The notes below the pieces were generated by a model. That model was not told the DNA's origin, ran no database searches, and saw only the letters and a list, made by a program, of their open reading frames with translations. A stretch of DNA of 64,000 nucleotides from a virus, in IMG/VR virus record IMGVR_UViG_3300039191_000223, positions 1 to 64,000 of that record. The stretch is one strand, 5' to 3'. Shown here piece by piece: positions 56,422 through 63,535 of this stretch; positions within the stretch are counted from its first letter, which is position 1, and every line of letters starts with the position of its first letter. Both the position numbers and the translations under genes were made by a program.

Positions 56422-57015
56422 TCAAGCATAATCTGCGCGAGATACATCCTTGTGTAGAAGACCAGTCATCCATCGCGTGAACATAACATAAAGGAGTGGG
56501 TCCTGCCCGTCCACAAGCCACGGACAATCTTCCGCGTTAGTATCACTCATTGGCGCAGGGACAGTTACCCATTCATTATGGGCTTTACCTTCAAGCACGG
56601 AGCCATCAGTTTCAATTTCAATCTGATCCCACATATCTTCTTCTGTAAGATCGACTACGAACAAGTGATATAGCGTGTCACTACTCTTCGTGCCACGACA
56701 CGTACCAAGACTCATAATACAACTTTCATCGTTTAGGACGATACCGGCTTCTTCGCGAAGCTCTTCAAGTACGGTATCAATTGGGGTGGGGTGTCTATCT
56801 TTCTCCCAACCACCAGTGATCGAACTGACGTTCAGCCCATCACCCCAACAGGGGGTGAATTCATGTCGCACTAGCATCCCACGGCTAAAACTTACAGGAA
56901 GGATAGCTACAATGTTGCCATCACACCGAGACTCGTGAACGAATTCATAACTGTACCCATCACCATCACGTTGCTTTAGTTGCACGAACTTTCCGGCATG
57001 TAGGGTTGTATCCAT
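56422..57015 (-). CDS. Nudix hydrolase
   Basis: Nudix box GGWEKDRHPTPIDTVLEEL then REEAGI (Gx5Ex7REUxEExGU) at about residue 68. 197 aa, with an N-terminal beta sheet (VAILPVSFSRGMLVRHEFTP). Nudix enzymes cleave nucleoside diphosphates linked to X (ADP-ribose, NADH, dNTPs, capped RNA). In a phage with ART-like and NADAR genes, ADP-ribose or NAD derivatives are candidate substrates. Ribosome site GGAGAT. Confidence 0.9.
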   Translation of the reverse strand: MDTTLHAGKFVQLKQRDGDGYSYEFVHESRCDGNIVAILPVSFSRGMLVRHEFTPCWGDGLNVSSITGGWEKDRHPTPIDTVLEELREEAGIVLNDESCIMSLGTCRGTKSSDTLYHLFVVDLTEEDMWDQIEIETDGSVLEGKAHNEWVTVPAPMSDTNAEDCPWLVDGQDPLLYVMFTRWMTGLLHKDVSRADYA

Positions 57016-57416
57016 TTAAAATCTCCAAATATTAAATTGTAGTCGAGTAAAGCTTCTTCATTCGTTGTAAACAAAAGACCAACATTGTAACCCAGTATAG
57101 CTTTTTCGAAATTAAGATAGCCTAAGTTCAAGGGGCGCATTGTATCATTACTGGATAATATAGTCAATCGTAGCGAGCAATCATATAAGTAATCTAATAG
57201 TACGCTATAATTTTTTACGCTTCGGAAAAAATCATCAGTTTTAAATTCAATGAGAATATTATACTTAAGGTCATAGTAATTGTGGCTTAATGTAATTTGA
57301 AAGTTAGATTCAATTAGCCAAGAGTGTTTCGTAGTAACAACATACATTTCATACCAGTGAGCATGCAATTGAATCAATTGCTCCAATTGATTCAATTGCG
57401 GTGTTATGATGCTCAT
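56976..57416 (-). CDS. Hypothetical protein (146 aa)
   Basis: The alpha/beta protein has SWLIESNFQITLSHNYYDLK and YNILIEFKTDDFFRSVKNY. Its end overlaps the Nudix start by 40 bp and its start overlaps the GroES stop by 4 bp (ATGA), so it sits in a GroES operon. No family recognised. Confidence 0.55.
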   Translation of the reverse strand: MSIITPQLNQLEQLIQLHAHWYEMYVVTTKHSWLIESNFQITLSHNYYDLKYNILIEFKTDDFFRSVKNYSVLLDYLYDCSLRLTILSSNDTMRPLNLGYLNFEKAILGYNVGLLFTTNEEALLDYNLIFGDFKWIQPYMPESSCN

Positions 57417-57706
57417 ACTGGAAGTTTACCGAGAACCCCACTCGACAATACGCACACAAATTCTTCATGGTCAATTTCAAAAGTTTTTTCATGTGCGAGA
57501 GTATACACGATACGGTCCCCAACCTCAATACCAGTCTCACGAAACTCACCGTCATCAGTATATGTGCCCGGTCCTACCGCTAACACCTTACCGATACGTG
57601 GCTTATCTTTGTCGATCTTCGCCAAATGAATACCACCGGGGGAAGTTTTTTCGTCTTCTTCTTTCTCAATTACGAGGATGTTACGCAGGGGTCTAATTGT
57701 TGGCAT
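57413..57706 (-). CDS. GroES co-chaperonin
   Basis: Typical GroES: IRPLRNILVIEKEEDEKTSPG then GIHLAKIDKDKPRIGKVLAV then GPGTYTDDGEFRETGIEVGD and RIVYTLAHEKTFEID. The mobile loop holds the expected SPGGIHL. 97 aa, standard length. It would cap host GroEL. The divergent gp31-like protein at 10890 is a second co-chaperonin, so the two may handle different clients or stages. Confidence 0.95.
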   Translation of the reverse strand: MPTIRPLRNILVIEKEEDEKTSPGGIHLAKIDKDKPRIGKVLAVGPGTYTDDGEFRETGIEVGDRIVYTLAHEKTFEIDHEEFVCVLSSGVLGKLPV

Positions 57707-57739
57707 ATCTGTCTCCTAATACCTAATTAAAAATAAAGT

Positions 57740-57832
57740 TGGCGGAAGGTGAGGGATTCGAACCCTCATACCACTTACGTAGCTTTCTGTTTAGCAAACA
57801 GCCCCGGACAGGCCAATCCCGGCACACCTTCC
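57740..57832 (-). tRNA. tRNA-Ser (GCT)
   Basis: Class II tRNA: acceptor GGAAGGT/ACCTTCC, anticodon stem CTGTT loop TGCTAAA region with GCT (reads AGC/AGU), long variable arm, T-arm GAGGGTTCGAATCCCTC, encoded G-CCA. Confidence 0.92.
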
Positions 57833-57930
57833 ATTTTTGTTCTATAAAGAGGGCATGAAACCCATGTATGATCTAATTATAGTACCACACGTGAACCATT
57901 CATGCAACTCATTTATACATCCTTGTTTGT

Positions 57931-58010
57931 TGGCACCCCCGACAGGAGTCGAACCTGCATGAATCCAGTTACTCTTTCTACGGCTTAGAAGGCCAAGGAG
58001 ATACGGGGGC
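57931..58010 (-). tRNA. tRNA-like gene, possible tRNA-Arg (TCT), aberrant D-arm
   Basis: Acceptor GCCCCCG/CGGGGGT, T-arm GCAGGTTCGACTCCTGT and G-CCA are clear. GGCCTTCTAAGCC fits an Arg anticodon arm with TCT (reads AGA). But only TATCTCC stands between acceptor and anticodon arm, so no normal D-arm, and 21 nt lie between anticodon arm and T-arm. It is a strange or decayed tRNA, or another folding that I did not find. Confidence 0.45.
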
Positions 58011-58011
58011 A

Positions 58012-58188
58012 TTAAATCCAGAAGTCAGGTGCCATACGTTCGGCGTAACCTTCCCACTGTTCAAGTCGGTAGGCTTCGGCCTCTTCTGGTGTGCTGAAGT
58101 ATGGGCCGATGATACCGGGAAACCCATCCGGCTCGTCTTCTATCAATTTAAGAAGATTGGCCCTAACAACTTTCGGATCATATACCAT
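58012..58188 (-). CDS. Small acidic protein (58 aa)
   Basis: ATG 58188: MVYDPKVVRANLLKLIED then PGIIGPYFSTPEEAEAYRLE and a C-terminal helix with AERMAPDFWI. The stop lies 2 bp from the tRNA-like gene. No family recognised, but composition is clearly protein-like. Confidence 0.6.
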   Translation of the reverse strand: MVYDPKVVRANLLKLIEDEPDGFPGIIGPYFSTPEEAEAYRLEQWEGYAERMAPDFWI

Positions 58189-58190
58189 AT

Positions 58191-58376
58191 TTAGCCCTTC
58201 TGCACAGTGGGGTTTTCCTGCGTAATATCGTTGTTTCCTCGAAGCTCTTCATCGCGAGCATCGACTTCATCGATATATGACCGGTCACCGTCACTTGCTA
58301 TTATTTGCATTTTAACAGCAATCATAGCGATCAGGACAACCAGTAAAATCCCTGTAATAATTTCAGTAATGTCCAT
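58191..58376 (-). CDS. Small membrane protein (61 aa)
   Basis: One membrane helix (ITGILLVVLIAMIAVKMQI) and an acidic cytoplasmic or periplasmic tail (SDGDRSYIDEVDARDEELRG). Spaced 2 bp from the 58-aa gene, so cotranslated. No family recognised; a holin is not excluded. Confidence 0.6.
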   Translation of the reverse strand: MDITEIITGILLVVLIAMIAVKMQIIASDGDRSYIDEVDARDEELRGNNDITQENPTVQKG

Positions 58377-58392
58377 GTCGATATTATCCTAT

Positions 58393-58469
58393 TGGTAGGG
58401 ATGGTGGGATTCGAACCCACGATTTTGACTTAGGAGGTCAACGTTTGTTCCTGACTAAACTACACCCCT
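58393..58469 (-). tRNA. tRNA-Arg (CCT)
   Basis: Acceptor AGGGGTG/CATCCCT (one G-U), anticodon stem TTGAC/GTCAA loop CTCCTAA (CCT, reads AGG), T-arm GTGGGTTCGAATCCCAC, encoded A-CCA. Confidence 0.92.
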
Positions 58470-58479
58470 GTTATTGTTA

Positions 58480-58821
58480 TTACTCTTCGTCATCTTTTAT
58501 ACCCGGTCCAGCTATACGAGTCACTCTACCTGTTGGGAACAGATGAATGTCATCTGAACGCCCATTCTGAACATCATCTAGTGTCAGAGTCCCATGTTTC
58601 CAAGGATTGGCAAGAGCCAAATACCAAGGGTGGCTGCAAATATTCTTGGTATCACTACCAGCAGTATAAATTCCGTCGAGTAATAGCTTACGCGCCCCGA
58701 ATCCGTTTTCAAGAAAAACAACAGTAGCCGTAACATTATCCCACGAACTGGTACTGCGCCCTATATGGGTCAGCACTGCACTGTAAACGGGTTTATATTT
58801 CCACCAGAATATCATCGGCAT
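58480..58821 (-). CDS. Hypothetical protein (113 aa)
   Basis: Beta-rich protein, Gly/Trp containing (KPVYSAVLTHIGRSTSSWDN, CSHPWYLALANPWKHGTLTL). No family recognised. It overlaps the end of the next gene by 29 bp. Confidence 0.5.
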   Translation of the reverse strand: MPMIFWWKYKPVYSAVLTHIGRSTSSWDNVTATVVFLENGFGARKLLLDGIYTAGSDTKNICSHPWYLALANPWKHGTLTLDDVQNGRSDDIHLFPTGRVTRIAGPGIKDDEE

Positions 58822-59101
58822 CTCCTATTTGTTCTTCGAACGATATCACGTTACGACGCTCTTGTAAAGTCAAAGATTCCTGACTCTTGAGTCTTCGAGG
58901 ATTGCCACAACATACCGGATTCGAACACAAACATGGTGTATGGAGCATGTGGTGTGCCGTCAAATAGCACCGACGTTCAAACGCATCCCATTCATCTTGG
59001 TGCGTAACTGTATACGGTCTATAGGATTTCGCTTGCAGATAACGCTTTGCAAGCATACGCTCACGGTGATGCCTACGAATGGCCCGCTTCTTGTTCTTCA
59101 T
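58793..59101 (-). CDS. Small basic zinc-binding phage protein
   Basis: Start MKNKKRAIRRHHRERMLAKR, a strongly basic helix, followed by HTPCLCSNPVCCGNPRRLKS, a Cys cluster, then LTLQERR. This order (RAIRRHHRxR ... CxCxxCxCGNPRR ... TxQE) is a frequent phage protein of unknown role. The ATG at 59101 is preferred over the longer ORF. It probably binds nucleic acid through the Cys site. Confidence 0.75.
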   Translation of the reverse strand: MKNKKRAIRRHHRERMLAKRYLQAKSYRPYTVTHQDEWDAFERRCYLTAHHMLHTPCLCSNPVCCGNPRRLKSQESLTLQERRNVISFEEQIGDADDILVEI

Positions 59102-59203
59102 TTTCACTCTCCCAGTCAACGACCCTAACGGTTGGGAAATCATACGCTAGAGTCATTTAAGGTGAAGAATGTCAAATGTGCGAACCATCTTTTGCTCCTA
59201 TGT

Positions 59204-59292
59204 TGGCAGAGAGTAGAAGAATCGAACTCCGACCGCGTTAAGCAGCCCGCCAGCTTTCGAAACTGGTTGTCCTCCAGTGGACCGTACTCTCT
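59204..59292 (-). tRNA. tRNA-Ser (CGA)
   Basis: Class II tRNA: acceptor AGAGAGT/ACTCTCT, anticodon stem CCAGT/GCTGG loop TTCGAAA (CGA, reads UCG), long variable arm, T-loop TTCGATT, encoded G-CCA. Confidence 0.9.
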
Positions 59293-59294
59293 AT

Positions 59295-59389
59295 TGGCGG
59301 AAGAGGTGGGATTCGAACCCACACGCCGGTTACGACAAACGCTTTTCAAGAGCGTCTCCGCTACCCTGAATCTTTCGGATAACTCTTCC
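59295..59389 (-). tRNA. tRNA-Ser (TGA)
   Basis: Class II tRNA: acceptor GGAAGAG/CTCTTCC, anticodon stem ACGCT/AGCGT loop CTTGAAA (TGA, reads UCA/UCN), long variable arm, T-arm GTGGGTTCGAATCCCAC, encoded G-CCA. It lies 3 bp from tRNA-Ser(CGA). Confidence 0.92.
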
Positions 59390-59465
59390 GTGCATTTTTA
59401 CTACAATATGTATCAGTCTGAGTATGACAATTAGGACACACTATCCTTAAGCCAGACTCTGCCAC
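59361..59465 (-). pseudogene. HNH endonuclease C-terminal fragment overlapping a tRNA
   Basis: In the minus frame after the stop at 59484: GLRIVCPNCHTQTDTYCSK, a familiar C-terminal piece of phage HNH/zinc proteins (LRIVCPNCHxQTDTY). It runs into tRNA-Ser(TGA) and has no proper start; perhaps a GTG. Best read as the remnant of a homing nuclease inserted next to the tRNA, or lost by recombination. Confidence 0.4.
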
Positions 59466-59483
59466 CCCACCATATACTATTAT

Positions 59484-60009
59484 TTATCCACGGTACAATG
59501 TTTTAAATCCATACTTCTCGGCGTAGTCCAAGACTTTATCTGGAATAGCCATATCGCTATAAAACATATTCATACAATTTTGCTTCACGACAAAACCGTT
59601 ACTACCATCCTTTTTGACCTTTGGTGAGCTTTCGAGCTTTCGTCAAAAAGTCATCGTTCTTAATCATACCGCATATCCAACATGTTTCCAAGTCTTTCAT
59701 GACTCTAGTGAAAACATAAATATCACAATCCTGTTTGAGGTTACAGGATGCCACGCTTCCCTCATAATCCAGAGAAGGCACAACGGTAGTTTCTTTGGTT
59801 TTTACTTCCATTCTACAATCGAATGCGAGAACATCGTAATCATATGTGTTATGTAGGTAGCCACTGAAAAGATAGGCAACCGCAATTTCACCCAAAAACC
59901 CTACCTTATTTCCTTTACCTTTTCTGATAGAATTGTTTAGCTTTCCAAGTTCTTTCGCCTTGATAGTGGCTAGTGCCCGCATGTCATCGTTGAGTGGTAT
60001 TTCAATCAT
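59484..60009 (-). pseudogene. PD-(D/E)xK nuclease-like gene with a frame break
   Basis: From ATG 60009: LATIKAKELGKLNNSIRKGK, GFLGEIAVAYLFSGYLHNT, YDYDVLAFDCRMEVKTKETT (Asp then Glu-x-Lys, as in PD-(D/E)xK nucleases) and SCNLKQDCDIYVFTRVMKDL. The first frame stops at 59602 after KGQKGW. One base less in CAAAAAGG lets it read DGSNGFVVKQNCMNMFYSDM and VLDYAEKYGFKTLYRG, ending at 59484, which fits the usual end of such proteins. Probable DNA nuclease, 170 aa if intact. Confidence 0.5.
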
Positions 60010-60127
60010 GCAATTTATTCTTTTTCAAAAGTGGTGCCACATTAAGATTCCACCACGCCATAGTATACGGGACTATTGTCTGGATTACAGATAGAACCGC
60101 GACAATTTCAAGTGGACAAATATGCAT
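60002..60127 (-). CDS. Very small membrane protein (41 aa)
   Basis: ATG 60127: MHICPLEIVAVLSVIQTIVP, a membrane helix, then TMAWWNLNVAPLLKKNKLHD. The stop overlaps the start of the nuclease gene (ATGATTGA). It resembles short phage membrane proteins beginning CPLE; no function known. Confidence 0.6.
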   Translation of the reverse strand: MHICPLEIVAVLSVIQTIVPYTMAWWNLNVAPLLKKNKLHD

Positions 60128-60130
60128 TTA

Positions 60131-60430
60131 TTATTCCTCAAATAATTCAGTAATACCTTCACGCCGTTTCTTCTCTCTAAGAAGATCAACTAGCACATCA
60201 CCATGGCATGCCTCCGGTTTACAGTGACATCCTAACACCTTTCCATCAAGCTCGTCAAGAGACTCTAGAAGTTTAGGCTGCTTTTTAATCCATGATCGAT
60301 ATTTATCGATAACTTGACTTCGCGTTCCGTGCATACTTATCATGAACGGATTACCCCATTTACTAGACCTACCAATATACACATCATATTCGGCTGTTTT
60401 GGAATTTACAACTTTTGTTTCTCTTACCAT
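60131..60430 (-). CDS. DUF4326-type protein
   Basis: Start MVRETKVVNSKTAEYDVYIG at 60430. The protein shows the DUF4326 pattern VYIGRSSKWGNPF, VIDKYRSWI and LGCHCKPEACHGDVLVDL, with a Cys-His-Cys-Cys-His set that may bind metal. The family is frequent in phages; function unknown. Only 10 bp separates it from the divergent + gene. Confidence 0.8.
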   Translation of the reverse strand: MVRETKVVNSKTAEYDVYIGRSSKWGNPFMISMHGTRSQVIDKYRSWIKKQPKLLESLDELDGKVLGCHCKPEACHGDVLVDLLREKKRREGITELFEE

Positions 60431-60440
60431 AAATATCCTT

Positions 60441-60914
60441 ATGAAAATCTCAACTATATTAGAACGTTCCAGAGTACAGAATGCCACCGAATCTGAGGAA
60501 TTGCAATACCTTCAGAAAGCGGCTGACCTGTTATCAAATGAACTAGACTTAAATGATCGAGAGGTTACTATTACGTTCGATCCACCATACGACCTAGACG
60601 CTTCTCAATATGGTGCCACAATAGGTCTAGGGCGCTCTCCTAAGAAGATATTCATCTTTGTTGATAAGGACATATCAACCGGAGAAAAACTCCGTGCGCT
60701 GGCGCATGAGATGGTTCACGCCCAACAACTTGCATCGGGCAAACTTGCCATTCTTAATTTTGAAAAAGGTCAGATATCTGGTGAATGGGATGGAGAGCCT
60801 TTCGAATTTCTGCGATACAGTAAATCTAATCCATGGGAAGTTGAAGCTTATACCAAGGAAAAAAGTTTACAAAAATTTGTAATCAATAAGCTTGGTAATT
60901 TTCACCAAAAATGA
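60441..60914 (+). CDS. HExxH metallopeptidase-like protein with I-L-E leader
   Basis: ALAHEMVHAQQLASGKLAI contains a complete zinc motif HEMVH, with WEVEAYTKEKSLQ as a possible third ligand (Glu). The N-terminus MKISTILERSRVQNATES is like that of the 41559 protein (MKITSILES), with I-L-E fitting gp21 cleavage after (L/I)-x-E. It may be packaged in the head and injected. ATG 60441 is used because the longer ORF overlaps the divergent gene. Confidence 0.7.
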   Translation: MKISTILERSRVQNATESEELQYLQKAADLLSNELDLNDREVTITFDPPYDLDASQYGATIGLGRSPKKIFIFVDKDISTGEKLRALAHEMVHAQQLASGKLAILNFEKGQISGEWDGEPFEFLRYSKSNPWEVEAYTKEKSLQKFVINKLGNFHQK

Positions 60915-60934
60915 TGTCGAATAATAATTGTGTT

Positions 60935-61010
60935 TGGTAGTCCGAGAGGGGTTCGAACCCCCGACCTAGTGCTTGTAAGGCACCCGCTCTCCCAACTGAG
61001 CTATCGGACT
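60935..61010 (-). tRNA. tRNA-Val (TAC)
   Basis: Acceptor AGTCCGA/TCGGACT, D-arm AGCTCAGTTGGGAGAGC, anticodon stem GTGCC loop CTTACAA (TAC, reads GUA/GUN), T-arm GGGGGTTCGAACCCCT, encoded A-CCA. Confidence 0.93.
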
Positions 61011-61045
61011 ATATTCTGGTGTCTCTTTGACGATAAAGTATGTCA

Positions 61046-61741
61046 TCAGCGACTGTTTGTCAACCCCTGATACCAAGAAGCAGATAGGGCCTCTGGAAAA
61101 TTAATAAGGTCTCGTTTAGCGCACCCCCTAATAGTAGATTCTCTAACCCAACACACTGCCTGTGGTGGTTCTGCCACGTATAGGGGGGGGAGTCCCGATT
61201 TGCAATCCATCATGAGATACCGATCTACTTCCATCTTAACCCCATCGTTTATGGCATCATCGACAAGCCATTTAGCGGTCACTGGGCTAAGACCATATGC
61301 GTGCGTGCCAATAGCTCTTGGAATTTCAATCAAGTGGTCTACTTTATTTACAATCGGAGTATACGAATCGCGGTCAGGCACGCGATGCCCGAATGTCACA
61401 ACAGCCATATCAGGAATGTTAACGGTGTTGAGTTTACCTACTATCAATGCATCATGCTCCAAAATAACTCATGGTGCATCCAGTTCAACAATTCGTTTCC
61501 AACATTTAATCGAAGAGGCGTGGCACCCCGCATAACCCACATTACTATAGCTTGGATTAATTTTTGTCACCCCAACGCTCGCGAATGTTTGTATGGGTGT
61601 TTCAAAATACTGCTTATCTACCGCATCGATATATTCATATGACAGGCCATGCTCTTCACATGAGCTAGCACACTGCGCAGCATAGTCAACTGACAGTTTA
61701 TTCTTTGTCATTCTTATGATTAATGCTTTCTGAATTCTCAC
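61046..61741 (-). pseudogene. GT25 glycosyltransferase gene with in-frame TGA
   Basis: One frame from GTG 61741 to 61046 broken by TGA at 61471-61469. KALIIRMTKNKLSVDYAAQC, VGYAGCHASSIKCWKRIVEL before the stop and VILEHDALIVGKLNTV, then PRAIGTHAYGLSPVTAKWLV after it, match LPS glycosyltransferase family 25 (GCxxSHxxxW ... ILEDDA ... GTxxYxISxxxA). The TGA lies after Ala-Pro just before VILEHDA, where Trp (TGG) is plausible. The protein would transfer a sugar to lipid or other acceptors if read through. Confidence 0.7.
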
Positions 61742-61748
61742 CGTATAA

Positions 61749-62135
61749 TTAAGCTCCTACGCTAGTAGTTTTTGCAATACGAGTGTCCTGAAGTCCAGTT
61801 TCTCGAATCCAATCAGCAAGTGAATTGATATCCAGATGTGGATCAAACACTCGTGCCCCTTTGAATCTAAAGCTTTCTTGAAGCTCGTGAATTACAGCAG
61901 CTTCGGCAGCCTTGTATGCAGTTCGAACAACCTCGGTATCGCACATGGTGTACTGGAGCGTCCACTTACGGCAAGCCTGAGTTTCCAGTTTACAGGTTAC
62001 GGCATCGAGTGCTTCGAAGAAAATTTGCAAATATGGAGCACCGTTGTACTCACCCACGACGAATTCGAAATCGCCACAAGATACTTCACCAACCAATTCT
62101 TCGATACTTCCAAGAGTTTGAAGCTGAACATCCAT
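61749..62135 (-). CDS. Conserved phage hypothetical protein
   Basis: Start MDVQLQTLGSIEELVGEVS at 62135 after GGAGGAT. The run GAPYLQIFFEALDAVTCKLE, ACRKWTLQYTMCDTEVVRTA and SFRFKGARVFDPHLDI is a pattern shared by many tailed-phage hypothetical proteins (YLQIxFxAxDxxT, RKWxLSxxMxxSEVVRTAF, FxYKGxxIFxPHxD). 128 aa, no known function. No membrane segment. Confidence 0.75.
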   Translation of the reverse strand: MDVQLQTLGSIEELVGEVSCGDFEFVVGEYNGAPYLQIFFEALDAVTCKLETQACRKWTLQYTMCDTEVVRTAYKAAEAAVIHELQESFRFKGARVFDPHLDINSLADWIRETGLQDTRIAKTTSVGA

Positions 62136-62182
62136 AACATATCCTCCATTTGAGGCCATACTATAACAAAAAAATAGAACCG

Positions 62183-62824
62183 TCAAGCCTGTTTTGGAAG
62201 AAATACGGTATCGTTCTTTAACTCGATGACCGGATCATAACCTAGAGTTGCCATGTGTGCAACAGCGGCATCCTTATCAAAGCATGTTTCTAGTATGATT
62301 AGGGGGTTAAACTTGTTAATAGTATTCTCAGCACCTTGTAACGCGGGTACCTCATACCCTTCAACGTCTAAATGTATCACATCACACGACGGTAAATCCA
62401 GACTGTCGAGAGTTATGATTTTATGCTTACCAACCTTCCCATCAACTATGTTATGCTTGCCAGTGTTGTCCCTACACGTATCATCTAAGAAGGCAGTAGT
62501 ACTTTCTTCAGCACCAAGTCCGGTGTTAAATTTATGGTAAGCTGTCGCGTCATTATCGACACAGTTCTTATCAAGTAAATTAAAGCTACGCTTATTTGGC
62601 TCAAACGTATAGACGTTGGAAAAGTAATTGCCGTAGAATCTTGGATACATTCCACAATGCCCACCAGCCTGAACAATGGTATCAAACTTGGTCATATGCT
62701 CAAAGAAATATTCTTTGTGGTTTTTCCAGTCCTTTAGAACGTAATAAAACGACCAGTCATCACCAGTATACCACGCAAGCTTATCTACCCCTTCGATACC
62801 GACTTCCCTATAACAAAATGCCAT
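62183..62824 (-). CDS. FkbM-family methyltransferase
   Basis: DTIVQAGGHCGMYPRFYGNY (SAM loop), VYTFEPNKRSFNLL, and VIHLDVEGYEVPALQGAENT followed by PLIILET are the FkbM blocks. Start MAFCYREVGIEGVDKLAWYT at 62824 is preferred to the longer ORF. It diverges from the third FkbM gene at 62897, 72 bp away. Confidence 0.9.
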   Translation of the reverse strand: MAFCYREVGIEGVDKLAWYTGDDWSFYYVLKDWKNHKEYFFEHMTKFDTIVQAGGHCGMYPRFYGNYFSNVYTFEPNKRSFNLLDKNCVDNDATAYHKFNTGLGAEESTTAFLDDTCRDNTGKHNIVDGKVGKHKIITLDSLDLPSCDVIHLDVEGYEVPALQGAENTINKFNPLIILETCFDKDAAVAHMATLGYDPVIELKNDTVFLPKQA

Positions 62825-62869
62825 GATAATGTATCCTTTAAATATATTTAGTGTGTCGTTAGAGTGATG

Positions 62870-62877
62870 CATAAATA
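62870..62877 (+). promoter_or_regulatory. Late-promoter-like box (CATAAATA)
   Basis: One mismatch from TATAAATA, 20 bp upstream of the ATG at 62897 and before GGAGAAC. Confidence 0.55.
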
Positions 62878-62896
62878 GTTAATATCGGAGAACAAC

Positions 62897-63526
62897 ATGC
62901 GAATACATCATGTGGAATTAGTAATCACAAACGATAAAGTTATCAATAACTATCATAAGAACGGTGCATTTGAACCCGAAAGTATGAAAGCATGGGAAGC
63001 CGCAGTGAGTAACGGTGGATGTGCCATTGATGTCGGGTCATATAACGGGTTATATTCTATTCGGGCAGCCCAGTTGGGTGCCGCCGCAGTAGCATTCGAA
63101 CCTCTACCCGATAACTATAATCGCATTCAAGAGAACGTTGGTATGAATAATATAGAAATTGAGACGCATGCGTGTGCAGTGGGAGATAAAGCTGCTAGGG
63201 CCTTTTTGTATTTTAGCAACGCTAGGAATACCAGCGGTGGTAGTCTTACAGGAAGTGGTGCCAATAATCGAAGAACCAACAAAGTAATGGTAGAAGTCAT
63301 CACATTGGACCAATTAAATCTAGAAAATGTTGTTGCCATTAAGGCCGACGTGGAAGGCTTCGAACCTAAAGTAATTCAAGGGGCCATCAACTTAATTAAC
63401 ACTTACAAACCACTACTCATACTAGAAGCACTAACAGACGAAATGGAATACAGAATCAAAGCTGAACTTCCAGACTTTTATAAAATACGTCGGGCTGACA
63501 AACGAAACCTGATCTGTGAAGCATAG
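62897..63526 (+). CDS. FkbM-family methyltransferase
   Basis: CAIDVGSYNGLYSIRAAQLG (SAM loop), AVAFEPLPDNYNRIQENVG, VVAIKADVEGFEPKVIQGAI and PLLILEAL are FkbM blocks. 209 aa. It is one of the few + strand genes here, with its own late-like promoter. Confidence 0.92.
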   Translation: MRIHHVELVITNDKVINNYHKNGAFEPESMKAWEAAVSNGGCAIDVGSYNGLYSIRAAQLGAAAVAFEPLPDNYNRIQENVGMNNIEIETHACAVGDKAARAFLYFSNARNTSGGSLTGSGANNRRTNKVMVEVITLDQLNLENVVAIKADVEGFEPKVIQGAINLINTYKPLLILEALTDEMEYRIKAELPDFYKIRRADKRNLICEA

Positions 63527-63535
63527 CAGCACAGA

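Noticed and set aside
58191-58376. Holin call for the small membrane protein
   Set aside because: One membrane helix and charged tail are compatible, but it is far from the endolysin and nothing specific supports it.
43944-61741. A changed genetic code (TGA read as Trp) in the phage
   Set aside because: uvsX, gp16 and several other intact genes end with TGA at normal lengths with overlapping next starts, so TGA works as a stop. The two in-frame cases must be local readthrough, mutations or errors.
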